In this document: piece after piece, positions 5,081-12,403 of the stretch
Numbering within the stretch: position 1 is the stretch's first letter
Layout of the letters: each line of letters starts with the position of its first letter
Assembly: GCA_031272615.1 (NCBI GenBank)
Contig: JAISTL010000227.1
Location: 1-13,649 of the forward strand
Source: Methylobacteriaceae bacterium
Lineage (GTDB): Bacteria; Pseudomonadota; Alphaproteobacteria; Rhizobiales; Beijerinckiaceae
DNA length: 13,649 nt
Reading direction: 5' to 3'
Position numbers and translations under genes: made by a program
Notes under the pieces: generated by a model
The model's database searches: none
What the model was told of the DNA's origin: nothing
Seen by the model: only the letters and a program-made list of their open reading frames with translations

Positions 5081-5983
5081 GTGACTACCGTGAATGAAAC
5101 AAACGCCCCGTCGGATGTCATCAAGGACACCACCACCAACACGTTCATGAAGGATGTGGTGGAGGAATCCATGCGGCAGCCGGTCATCGTCGACTTTTGG
5201 GCGCCGTGGTGCAATCCGTGCAAGCAGCTCTCGCCGGTGCTGGAGAAACTGGTCCGGGCCTCCCGCGGCAAGGTCAAACTGGTCAAGCTCGATATCGAAC
5301 GCTATCCGGAAATCCACCCGCAACTGCGCATTCAGAGCATCCCCGCAGTCTATGCCTTTTTCCGGGGGCAGCCGATGGACGGATTTCTGGGGAACCAGCC
5401 TGAGGCCAAAATCAAGGCGTTCATCGATCGCCTCATCAGTACCGCCGGCATGAACGGCGAAACCGGCGACATTCTGGCTCAGGCGGAAGAACTCATGCAG
5501 GCGGGAGATGTCAGCGGCGCCGCGGAAATCTATGCGGCGGTGCTGGCCGAGGAGCCCGGCAATCTGACGGCCTTGGCGGCATTGGTCAAGATTCATGTCC
5601 GCCTGAAAGATCTGGAAGGCGCCAGGCGGTTTCTCGACATGGTTCCCGCCGCTGACAAAAACAAGCCGGAAATCGCCGCCGCCCGTGCCGAGGTGGAACT
5701 GGCCGAACAAACGGCGGCGCTGGGCGATGCCGGGGACCTCAAGCGGCGCATCGCCGAGGACCCCAAGGATTATCAGGCCCGTCTCGACATGGCGCTCATT
5801 GTGAACGCCAAGGGTAAACGCGAGGAGGCGGCCGAGCTGCTCCTCGACATCATGCGGAAAGACCGCGCCTGGAACGATGACGCGGCCCGCAAACAGTTGT
5901 TGCAGTTTTTTGAAGCCTGGGGAGCGGCTGACCCCGCCACCCGGCAGGGACGGCGCAAGCTGTCGTCGCTGCTGTTTTCATGA
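5081..5983 (+). CDS. cnoX: Thioredoxin-TPR chaperedoxin (CnoX/YbbN family)
   Basis: This 300-residue protein has an N-terminal thioredoxin domain (about 15-120) and a helical TPR-like C-terminal half (about 125-300), the build and size of CnoX/YbbN, a holdase that protects substrates for chaperonins. The active site WAPWCNPC has both cysteines (Cys44, Cys47), and the cis-proline is Pro88 in QSIPAV. E. coli CnoX lacks the first Cys, so this one could also be a redox enzyme, as in other alphaproteobacteria. The start is GTG at 5081, six nt after AGGAG (5070-5074). The reading frame stays open back to 4874 through the preceding gene, but that extension is out of context and rejected. It is followed after 42 bp by the LON-domain gene, so the three genes to 6918 likely form one transcript. 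Confidence 0.9.
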   Translation: MTTVNETNAPSDVIKDTTTNTFMKDVVEESMRQPVIVDFWAPWCNPCKQLSPVLEKLVRASRGKVKLVKLDIERYPEIHPQLRIQSIPAVYAFFRGQPMDGFLGNQPEAKIKAFIDRLISTAGMNGETGDILAQAEELMQAGDVSGAAEIYAAVLAEEPGNLTALAALVKIHVRLKDLEGARRFLDMVPAADKNKPEIAAARAEVELAEQTAALGDAGDLKRRIAEDPKDYQARLDMALIVNAKGKREEAAELLLDIMRKDRAWNDDAARKQLLQFFEAWGAADPATRQGRRKLSSLLFS

Positions 5984-6025
5984 TAAACGGCAAGCCGGGC
6001 GGCGAGCGTCGATGAAAGGGAACCA

Positions 6026-6694
6026 ATGACATCCGCAACGTTTCGTGACAGTGTGCCGGAATGTCCGGACGTGGTGCCGGTGATCCCGTTGTACGGGGCC
6101 ATCCTGCTGCCGCGCGCCCAGATACCGCTCAACGTTTTCGAACCGCGATACATGAGCCTGGTGGATGACGTGCTGAAAAGCGACCGGTATGTCGGCATCA
6201 CCCAGCCGCTGACGGCCGAGGAAAGCGAGACACCGCCCCAACTGCGCCCCATCGGCTGCGTCGGGCGCATCACCCAGTTTCTGGAAACCGGGGACGGGCG
6301 GTATCTCACCACCGTGACCGGGGTTTCGCGCTTCCATATCATCAAGGAAATCGACTCGCCGACGCTCTACCGCCAGTGTTGTGTCGATTACCAGGCGTTT
6401 GTCACCGACTCCGTGGCGCGCCTCGGGGAGCAGGATGTCGATCGCATGTCGGTGATTGAAACCCTGAAGCGGTATGCCAACGCCACCGACGTGCAGTTTG
6501 ACTGGCGGGCGATTTCCGAAGCCTCCAACGAGGCGCTGATCAACGCCCTCAGCCTGATGAGCCCCTTCGGTTCCCAGGAAAAGCAGGCGCTGCTCGAGGC
6601 CGCCGATTTGAAAACCCGCGCCGAATTGTTCGTCGCCATGATGGAAATGGAACTCGCCAAATCCGGCGCCCGGGACGAGAAGATTCTGCAATGA
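6026..6694 (+). CDS. LON peptidase substrate-binding (N-) domain protein
   Basis: This 222-residue protein consists only of the N-terminal domain of Lon protease. The signature [26 protein letters not shown] (about 24-49) and GCVGRITQF followed by [15 protein letters not shown] are the beta-rich PUA-like part. A helical bundle follows from about 145, with [19 protein letters not shown]. There is no AAA+ or Ser-Lys protease domain, so it cannot be a protease. Such stand-alone proteins are widespread and their function is unsettled; substrate recognition or adaptor roles are proposed by analogy. AAGGGAA precedes the ATG. Its stop overlaps the next start (ATGA at 6691-6694), showing translational coupling. 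Confidence 0.9.
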   Translation: MTSATFRDSVPECPDVVPVIPLYGAILLPRAQIPLNVFEPRYMSLVDDVLKSDRYVGITQPLTAEESETPPQLRPIGCVGRITQFLETGDGRYLTTVTGVSRFHIIKEIDSPTLYRQCCVDYQAFVTDSVARLGEQDVDRMSVIETLKRYANATDVQFDWRAISEASNEALINALSLMSPFGSQEKQALLEAADLKTRAELFVAMMEMELAKSGARDEKILQ

Positions 6695-6918
6695 CCGACA
6701 CACACAACCTCCCTGTGGCCGCGGCGGATGAGCGTTCCCCTGTCGGCAAGCCCGATCGCAAAATGCTGGAAATGCTGATCTGCCCGTTGACCAGAACCGT
6801 CCTTGAATACGACGCGCACAACCAGGAACTCATCAGCCGCGCTGCGCACATGGCGTTTCCCATTCGGGACGGTATCCCGGTGCTGCTGCCCGAGGAAGCC
6901 CGTATCCTCCAGGATTGA
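6691..6918 (+). CDS. Trm112 family protein (YcaR / UPF0434-like)
   Basis: This 75-residue protein has an N-terminal extension of about 24 residues, then the family core: [43 protein letters not shown]. The [11 protein letters not shown] segment is highly characteristic. Trm112 proteins activate and stabilise methyltransferases acting on tRNA, rRNA or release factors; bacterial partners are less well known. Only one Cys is present, so it does not bind zinc in the four-Cys eukaryotic manner, as is usual for the bacterial type. The ATGA overlap with the LON-domain gene implies coupled translation. Confidence 0.9.
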   Translation: MTDTHNLPVAAADERSPVGKPDRKMLEMLICPLTRTVLEYDAHNQELISRAAHMAFPIRDGIPVLLPEEARILQD

Positions 6919-6959
6919 CGCTTTCGTCTCCGGTTTTGACCTTGTCGAATTCCGTGACG

Positions 6960-6990
6960 AAAACGGGGCGAAGACCAGGTCTCCGCCCCG
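6960..6990 (-). terminator. Intrinsic terminator of the symporter gene
   Basis: On the minus strand CGGGGCGGAGACC and GGTCTTCGCCCCG form a long stem with one G-U pair, followed by TTTT (6963-6960). It lies 30 nt after the symporter stop. The hairpin could also help end the plus-strand Trm112 transcript, which stops 41 nt to its left, although no T-run follows on that strand. Confidence 0.75.
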
Positions 6991-7020
6991 ATAGTGTATT
7001 TTCGAGCTCAGCGGAGAAGG

Positions 7021-8346
7021 TCACTTCTTCCACTTGCTTTCGTCAAGCATACCCTCTTCGGTCTTGGCGACGATGGTGACGCCGGCCATGTCGCCGGTGA
7101 CGTTCATGGCTGTGCGGCCCATATCGAGCAGCGCGTCAATGCCGAGCACCAGGGCATAGGTGGCGGCGACGGCCGAACCCGCTTCCACCTTCAGGCCGAC
7201 GGTTTCCAGAGCCATAATCAGCATGATGGCGCCGGCGCCGGGCACGCCCGCCGTGCCGATGGCCGCCAGAGTGGCGGTGATCATGAGCATCAGCATCTGA
7301 TCGCCGGAGAGCGGATGACCGACGGCAAAGCCGATGAACATGGCGCAGATGGCGATGTAAATCGAGGTGCCGTCCATGTTGACCGTCGCGCCGATGGGCA
7401 GGATGAACGAGGAAATCTTGCGGGAAACGCCGAGATTCTCTTCAGTGACCCGCAGGGTGACCGGCAGGGTACCACTGGAGGAACGGGTGACGAACGCGGT
7501 AATCATCGCTTCCCACGCGCCCTTGATAAAGGTGACGAAGTTCAGCCCGAACAGCGTCATCAAGCCGCCGTAACCGATGCACAGATGCAGGATGAGGCCG
7601 ACATAGACCGCGAGGGTGACATACAGCAATGGACCGACGACCTTCGGACCCTGCTGGGCGAACACCACGGCAATCAACGCGAACACGCCGATGGGGGCGT
7701 ACTGCATGATGCCGCCAACGACCTTGTAGATGACCTCAGCCGCTGCAGCGATGACATCGTACAGGGCATGGGCCTGTTTGGCGAGCGTCTCATTTTTGGA
7801 ATCGCGCAGGTAAGACAGGCCGATACCGACAACCAGAGCGAAGAAAATGATGGGCAGAACATCGCCCTTGGCCAGGGATTCGACGGGATTGGTCGGCACG
7901 ATATTGAGGAGAACATCCGTCAGCGCCGGCATCGAGGCCGCTTTTTCCGGAGCCCCTTCGGCGCCCACCATATTCAGGCCTTCGCCCGGACGGAACACCA
8001 GAGCGACAATCAAACCGATGGACACGGAAATGATCGAAGTGACGATGTAATACAGCAGGGTTTTACCGCCGGTGCGGCCGAGCTGACTCGGCGTGATGCT
8101 GGCGGCGCCGGTAATCAGGGAGAAGAGAATCACCGGAACGACAATCATCTTCAGGAGCCTGATGAACAGGGCGCCGAAGAAATTGGCGAAAAAGATGAAA
8201 TTGGTGGTCACTTTCGTTCCGGGGTTCAACCCCAGGATGACGCCGACAATTGCGCCGAGAACCAAACCTGTCAGGATTCGTATCAGCAGGTTGGAGCCGA
8301 AATACCAGCCGAACAGGCCGGATGACTTTGAAGGTGTTTCTGCCAT
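7021..8346 (-). CDS. Na+/H+-coupled aspartate/glutamate symporter (DAACS family)
   Basis: This 441-residue inner-membrane protein belongs to the dicarboxylate/amino acid:cation symporter family, with eight helices and two re-entrant hairpins. HP1 has SSSGTLPVT, helix 7 has the sodium motif NMDGTS, HP2 has GTAGVPGAG, and helix 8 reads DALLDMGRTAMNVTGD. The helix 8 residues Asp404, Asp408, Arg411, Thr412, Asn415 and Asp419 correspond to Asp390, Asp394, Arg397, Thr398, Asn401 and Asp405 of archaeal GltPh at a constant offset. The Asp that holds the amino group and the Arg that holds the side-chain carboxylate are both present, which favours acidic amino acids over C4-dicarboxylates (DctA has a different helix 8). 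AAGGAG precedes the ATG by 7 nt. The gene stands alone with its own terminator. Confidence 0.93.
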   Translation of the reverse strand: MAETPSKSSGLFGWYFGSNLLIRILTGLVLGAIVGVILGLNPGTKVTTNFIFFANFFGALFIRLLKMIVVPVILFSLITGAASITPSQLGRTGGKTLLYYIVTSIISVSIGLIVALVFRPGEGLNMVGAEGAPEKAASMPALTDVLLNIVPTNPVESLAKGDVLPIIFFALVVGIGLSYLRDSKNETLAKQAHALYDVIAAAAEVIYKVVGGIMQYAPIGVFALIAVVFAQQGPKVVGPLLYVTLAVYVGLILHLCIGYGGLMTLFGLNFVTFIKGAWEAMITAFVTRSSSGTLPVTLRVTEENLGVSRKISSFILPIGATVNMDGTSIYIAICAMFIGFAVGHPLSGDQMLMLMITATLAAIGTAGVPGAGAIMLIMALETVGLKVEAGSAVAATYALVLGIDALLDMGRTAMNVTGDMAGVTIVAKTEEGMLDESKWKK

Positions 8347-8668
8347 AGTCCCACTCCTTCGCGTTTAGCGTTACTGTTCCAGTGGCACGGGATGTGCCGG
8401 AGGAAACAGCTACCGTCCTTGGTTCGACGCGAGCTTCGTCCGGCCCTTGAGTCGCGGCGTTGTTCCCTCGTAAAAGGCACCATCGCGGCAAAAACAAACG
8501 GATGTGCCCTCTTGAACTATCTAAACGATGTTTTTACGATTTAAAACCCCCGAAATGACTTCCATTGTTAAAGAAGCGTTAACCATTGGAAAAAAAGGTC
8601 GCGACGGGGGCGGATGCACAGGGTCATGTCGCTGGAAAGGCAGGGAAAATACGAAATTTCAGCGTGTT
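8347..8668. other. Intergenic region between the symporter and cobT
   Basis: These 322 bases hold no credible gene. They contain the symporter leader and the cobT 3' end, both read on the minus strand. Visible structures are GGCAC-5-GTGCC (8384-8398) and GTTAA-7-TTAAC (8567-8583). There is also a T7 tract on the minus strand (8596-8590) preceded by a weak GCGAC/GTCGC pairing that might serve as a poor cobT terminator. I found no confident promoter for the symporter; an AT-rich patch at 8521-8545 is the likeliest place. Confidence 0.5.
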
Positions 8669-10522
8669 TCAAGCCGCGCCGGTTTCGTCGAACAGCTCGG
8701 CGAGCTTTTCCATCATCACGCCGCCCAGTTCATCCACATCATGAATGGTCACGGCGCGCCGGTAGAAGCGCGACACATCATAGCCGATGCCGATGGCCGT
8801 GAGTTCCACGGCGCGGCCGCGCTCGATTTCCGCAACCACCGTATGCAGATGGCGTTCCAGGTAATTGACGGAGTTGACCGAAGCGGTGGTGTCGTCAATG
8901 GGAGTGCCGTCGGAAATCACCATCAGAATGCGACGCTGCTCCGGACGGGCAATCAGTCGCCCGTGAGCCCAGGCCAGCGCCTCGCCGTCGATATTCTCCT
9001 TGAGAATATTGTCGCGCAGCATCAGGCCCATATTGTTTTTGGCGCGCCGCCACGGAACATCGGCGGACTTGTAGATGATGTGGCGCAGATCATTGAGCCG
9101 CCCGGGCTCCGGCGGTTTGCCCGCTCGAAGCCATGCCTGCTTGGATTGCCCGCCTTTCCATTCTCTGGTGGTGAATCCGAGGATTTCCACGGTTACGCCG
9201 CAGCGCTCCAATGTACGGGCCAGAATATCGGCGCAGGCTGCGGCCACCAGAATCTGCCGCCCGCGCATGGACCCGGAATTGTCCATCAGCAGCGTCACCA
9301 CCGTATCGCGGAAATGGGTGTCCAGTTCGCGTTTGAACGAGAGTGCCGAAAACGGATCGGTGATGACCCGGGTCAGCCGGGCCGGGTCCAGCATTCCCTC
9401 TTCCAGGTCGAATTCCCAGCTGCGATTCTGCCACGCCAGCAGCCGTCGCTGCAAACGGTTGGCCAGGCGCGCCACCAGGCTCTGGAAGTTCTTGAGCTGC
9501 TCGTCCAACTGGCCGCGCAGCCGCGCCAGATCCTCGAGGCTGACGATATCCTCCGGTGTGATGATTTCGTCATAGGCGGTGGTGAAAACCTTATAGGGCG
9601 CTTCCGCCCGCACCTCCGCCTCGGGGTTCGGGTTGACTCCGCCCTTCTTTTCGGCGCTTTTGTCCGCCGGTGAAGCGTCTTCATCAATCTCCACGTCACC
9701 AACCGGGTCGCCGGCGGAGTCGCTTTCGCCGTCCCGCTCCTCCCGCTTTTCCGGAGCGCCGGTGCCGGCGGCCTCTTCGTCCAGGTCCTTCTGGTCCGGC
9801 GGGGCGTCGATGGGCACCAGCTCCTCCTGAGCCTGCATCAGGTCCACGTCTTCGTCGCCGACAAAAGAGAACTTCTGCATCAACCGGTGCGCCCAGCGGG
9901 CGTAATCCGCCTGGTCATTCCGCCTGAGCGCCATGTGATCCAGAATAACCCCCGCTTTCGCCTCGATGGCGTCCCGCCACAGGTCCACGGCGCGTCGCGC
10001 CCCCGGCGGCGGCGTGAGTCCGGTCATCCGCTCGCGCAACAGTAGGGTCAGGGCCAATTCCAGGGGTACATCCTCACGGTTGCGGGCGGCGTTGAAGCGG
10101 CCTTGCAACGGAATGAGCCGTTCCTCGAGGACTCCCGAGAGATTGACCGCCATGCCCCGGTAGCGGTTGACGCCGACGGCGTCGACGCGGGTCTGTTCCA
10201 GGGCGGTGAACAAAGCTTCGGCCACGGGCTCCGACGGGCGGAATCGTTTATGAATGTCGGGGTTGTGCTCACTGAGCCACAGGGCGACGGTGTCGGCTTC
10301 GCCGCGCAGCACCGTGCGTCCGTACCGGTCCGGCGCCGGTCCGGGTTCCGGAAGCACAACATAGGATCCGGAGCGTCGCGCCGTATCCCCGGCAAATTCC
10401 ACTTCCAGTTGAGGCATGTCGGCAACGGCTTTCAGACAGCCGGCGACGCCCTGCCGGAAATAATCCGACGGGGCGGAGACCACTTTCGCCTGTTTCTGGT
10501 TGGAAGCGACCATTGTCGTCAC
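8669..10522 (-). CDS. cobT: Aerobic cobaltochelatase subunit CobT
   Basis: This 617-residue protein matches CobT, which with CobS forms the chaperone-like ring that drives CobN to insert cobalt into hydrogenobyrinic acid a,c-diamide in aerobic B12 synthesis. It has an N-terminal helical domain (about 15-230), a low-complexity acidic linker (about 240-300) and a C-terminal von Willebrand A domain with the MIDAS motif DNSGSMRG (from about 414) and later SDGTPIDD. The start is either GTG at 10522, overlapping the cobS stop as GTGA with GGAGG 4 nt upstream, or ATG at 10513 with GGGGTGA before it. The GTG is given because of the overlap, but the ATG is nearly as likely. CobN is not in the window. 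Confidence 0.95.
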   Translation of the reverse strand: MTTMVASNQKQAKVVSAPSDYFRQGVAGCLKAVADMPQLEVEFAGDTARRSGSYVVLPEPGPAPDRYGRTVLRGEADTVALWLSEHNPDIHKRFRPSEPVAEALFTALEQTRVDAVGVNRYRGMAVNLSGVLEERLIPLQGRFNAARNREDVPLELALTLLLRERMTGLTPPPGARRAVDLWRDAIEAKAGVILDHMALRRNDQADYARWAHRLMQKFSFVGDEDVDLMQAQEELVPIDAPPDQKDLDEEAAGTGAPEKREERDGESDSAGDPVGDVEIDEDASPADKSAEKKGGVNPNPEAEVRAEAPYKVFTTAYDEIITPEDIVSLEDLARLRGQLDEQLKNFQSLVARLANRLQRRLLAWQNRSWEFDLEEGMLDPARLTRVITDPFSALSFKRELDTHFRDTVVTLLMDNSGSMRGRQILVAAACADILARTLERCGVTVEILGFTTREWKGGQSKQAWLRAGKPPEPGRLNDLRHIIYKSADVPWRRAKNNMGLMLRDNILKENIDGEALAWAHGRLIARPEQRRILMVISDGTPIDDTTASVNSVNYLERHLHTVVAEIERGRAVELTAIGIGYDVSRFYRRAVTIHDVDELGGVMMEKLAELFDETGAA

Positions 10523-11526
10523 CCCGCCTCCAACAGCTCGAGGGATGCCAGCCCGGAACCGCTGGCGACGATTTCCTCACCGAAGGCGCGTTGATAGAAC
10601 TCCGCCACCAGGGCCCGCTCCATCTCGTCACACTTGTTGAGGAACGTCACCCGGAATGCGTCGGCGATATTGTTGAAAATACTGGCGTTTTCCGCCCAGG
10701 TGATGACGGTGCGCGGCGACATCACCGTTGACAGTTCGCCGTTGATGAAAGCGCGGCGGGTCAGGTCCGCCACCTGTACCATGCGGGCCACCGTCTCGTG
10801 CCCGGCGTCGGTGGATTTGTAGTGGGGCGCCTTGGAGAGGACGATTTCCACCTCGCGGTCATTGGCCAGATAATTCAGCGTCGTGACGATGGACCAGCGG
10901 TCCATCTGGCCCTGGTTGATCTGTTGGGTGCCGTGATACAACCCGGAGGTGTCGCCGAGGCCGACGGTATTGGCGGTCGAGAACAGACGGAAGGCGGGGT
11001 GTGGGCGGATGACGCGGCGCTGATCCAGCAGGGTGAAACGGCCGGATTGCTCGAGTACCCGCTGAATGACAAACATCACGTCAGGGCGGCCGGCGTCATA
11101 TTCGTCAAACACCAGGGCGATGTTGTTCTGCAGCGCCCACGGCAGCATGCCGTCTTTGAATTCCGTCACCTGTTTGCCGTCCTGCAGCACGATGGCATCC
11201 TTGCCGACAAGGTCGATGCGTGACACGTGACTGTCCAGATTGATGCGCACACACGGCCAGTTGAGCCGTGCCGCCACCTGCTCGATATGCGAGGATTTGC
11301 CGGTGCCGTGGTACCCGGTGATCATGACGCGGCGGTTGAAGGCGAATCCGGCGAGGATCGCCCGGGTGGTCTGCGGGTCGAAGATATAATCATCGTCACG
11401 GTCAGGGACATGTTCTCCGGCCGTGGAATAGGCGGGAACTTCAAAACCGGCGTCAACGCCGAAGACGTCCCGTGCGTTGACGGTGACATCCGGTATTCCC
11501 GGAACGTCGGAGCGGATGGGGGGCAT
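10519..11526 (-). CDS. cobS: Aerobic cobaltochelatase subunit CobS
   Basis: This 335-residue AAA+ ATPase is the MoxR-like partner of CobT. Walker A is GYHGTGKS (71-78) and Walker B is ALVFDEYD (137-144). The segment [20 protein letters not shown] is characteristic of CobS. It hydrolyses ATP to remodel CobN during cobalt insertion. The start is the ATG at 11526, preceded by AAGGA at good spacing; the longer frame from 11565 would begin at TTG without a ribosome site. It follows the J-domain gene by 52 bp and overlaps cobT, so the three form one operon. Length is normal for the family. Confidence 0.96.
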   Translation of the reverse strand: MPPIRSDVPGIPDVTVNARDVFGVDAGFEVPAYSTAGEHVPDRDDDYIFDPQTTRAILAGFAFNRRVMITGYHGTGKSSHIEQVAARLNWPCVRINLDSHVSRIDLVGKDAIVLQDGKQVTEFKDGMLPWALQNNIALVFDEYDAGRPDVMFVIQRVLEQSGRFTLLDQRRVIRPHPAFRLFSTANTVGLGDTSGLYHGTQQINQGQMDRWSIVTTLNYLANDREVEIVLSKAPHYKSTDAGHETVARMVQVADLTRRAFINGELSTVMSPRTVITWAENASIFNNIADAFRVTFLNKCDEMERALVAEFYQRAFGEEIVASGSGLASLELLEAG

Positions 11527-11578
11527 AACGATTCCTTCAGTTGTTTTTAAGCGCGGCGGGTTCAACTAGCGCGTTCGG

Positions 11579-12223
11579 CTAGCAAAATCCAGCCGCTTTC
11601 AATACCGCGTGGGCTTTTATGATTTCCCGCAGACGTTCCTCAAAGGCCCGGTCACCTCCATGAGCGTCGGGATGGAACTTCTTGACCATTCTTTTGTAGG
11701 TGACGCGAATGGTCTGGGCGTCGGCGGTTTCGTCCAAATCCAGTGTTTCCAGGGCCCGGCGTACCGTTCCGGGAATGACGCGCTGCTTCACTTCCGGCTG
11801 CTTGGCGGCCTGGGCGCGCAACTGCGCGTCTTTGAGAATTCCCAACGGGTCGGAATAGGCCCAATCCCGTTCGGGGACATCGGAGCCGTTCTTCCGGTTC
11901 TTGCTGTTGGAACTGCCCATGGTCCATGTCGGGCGGTGGCCGATGAGCGAGTCCTTTTGATAGGCCTGTACGGCTTCATCGGTCATTCCCTCGAAATAAT
12001 TGTATGCGGCGTTGTATTCGCGCACGTGGGTCAGACAGAAATGCCAGTATCGTCCTTCGTGCTGCCGACCTTTCGGCGCCTTGTAGGTACCGGGATTGGT
12101 GCATCCGGGAAACTCGCAGGTCGGGACGGCGTTTTCTTTCGCTTTATTCCCCCGGGGGCTGATTCGGATGCGGTCAAACAGTGGAGAATCCGTGCTCATA
12201 AAGCTGTCTATCCGTTGATTCAT
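11579..12223 (-). CDS. J-domain (DnaJ-like) protein with N-terminal Cys/His motif
   Basis: This 214-residue protein carries a J domain at its C-terminus (about 155-214): a helix containing TIRVTYKRMVKKF, the HPD tripeptide (184-186) that stimulates DnaK ATPase, and a final helix. The N-terminal part has Cys36, Cys41, Cys63 and His66 (CEFPGC and FCLTH), a probable zinc site. A conserved WAYSDPLGIL stretch lies between. There is no Gly/Phe linker and no DnaJ-type zinc domain, so it is a class C J protein with its own targeting region. Genes of this type commonly precede cobS in alphaproteobacteria (recalled). A role in assembling or recycling the chelatase is inference. ATGs at 12223 and 12199 are both possible and neither has a strong ribosome site. 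Confidence 0.9.
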   Translation of the reverse strand: MNQRIDSFMSTDSPLFDRIRISPRGNKAKENAVPTCEFPGCTNPGTYKAPKGRQHEGRYWHFCLTHVREYNAAYNYFEGMTDEAVQAYQKDSLIGHRPTWTMGSSNSKNRKNGSDVPERDWAYSDPLGILKDAQLRAQAAKQPEVKQRVIPGTVRRALETLDLDETADAQTIRVTYKRMVKKFHPDAHGGDRAFEERLREIIKAHAVLKAAGFC

Positions 12224-12279
12224 ATCCTGTCGCGAAAGTCGCAGGATGCCTTGCGGCCCTCTGCCGCGAAAGGCCGCCT

Positions 12280-12308
12280 ATTAAATAACAACCGCGGACA
12301 AATTTCAA
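12280..12308 (-). promoter_or_regulatory. Promoter of the J-protein/cobS/cobT operon
   Basis: On the minus strand TTGAAA (12308-12303) and TTTAAT (12285-12280) are separated by exactly 17 bp. They match consensus at 5/6 and 4/6. The start of transcription would be near 12273, leaving a leader of about 50 nt. That is too short for a cobalamin riboswitch, so the operon does not appear to be B12-riboswitch controlled. Confidence 0.5.
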
Positions 12309-12375
12309 TGCGGTTTTTCATGGGCGGGGTATTTTTCATTTGACTGGCTGCACGGATTCGGGAAAAGACCTGTGA

Positions 12376-12401
12376 CCGGCGCAACAGGCGTGTTGCGCCG
12401 G
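12376..12401 (+). promoter_or_regulatory. Perfect 11-bp hairpin at the hemN start
   Basis: CCGGCGCAACA and TGTTGCGCCGG pair perfectly around the tetraloop GGCG and end two bases before the ATG at 12404. No Shine-Dalgarno sequence lies outside it. In mRNA it would cover the ribosome landing site, so it may control hemN translation. No T-run follows, so it is not an intrinsic terminator. Confidence 0.6.
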
Positions 12402-12403
12402 AA

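Noticed and set aside
4982..5710. A 242-codon minus-strand open frame opposite cnoX
   Set aside because: It has no domain and is a shadow of the thioredoxin-TPR gene.
6994..8325. A 443-codon open frame on the plus strand, antisense to the symporter
   Set aside because: It mirrors the symporter gene. Its product is rich in His, Gln, Asp and Gly with no family resemblance, as expected for the complement of a GC-rich gene, and it has no ribosome site.
8384..8398. TGGCAC motif as a sigma54 promoter near the symporter
   Set aside because: The downstream TTGC element is absent at the required spacing and the motif lies within a small inverted repeat.
8590..8632. Terminator for cobT
   Set aside because: The T7 tract is real, but the only pairing before it is a 5-bp GCGAC/GTCGC with a 22-nt loop, and four bases separate it from the Ts. 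This is too weak to list as a terminator.
8528..9673. A 381-codon plus-strand open frame opposite cobT
   Set aside because: It has no recognisable motif and is a shadow of the CobT VWA domain on the minus strand.
12224..12273. Possible cobalamin riboswitch ahead of the cobST operon
   Set aside because: The inferred leader is only about 50 nt. It has a GCGGCC/GGCCGC pairing but no B12-box, and is far too short for that riboswitch.
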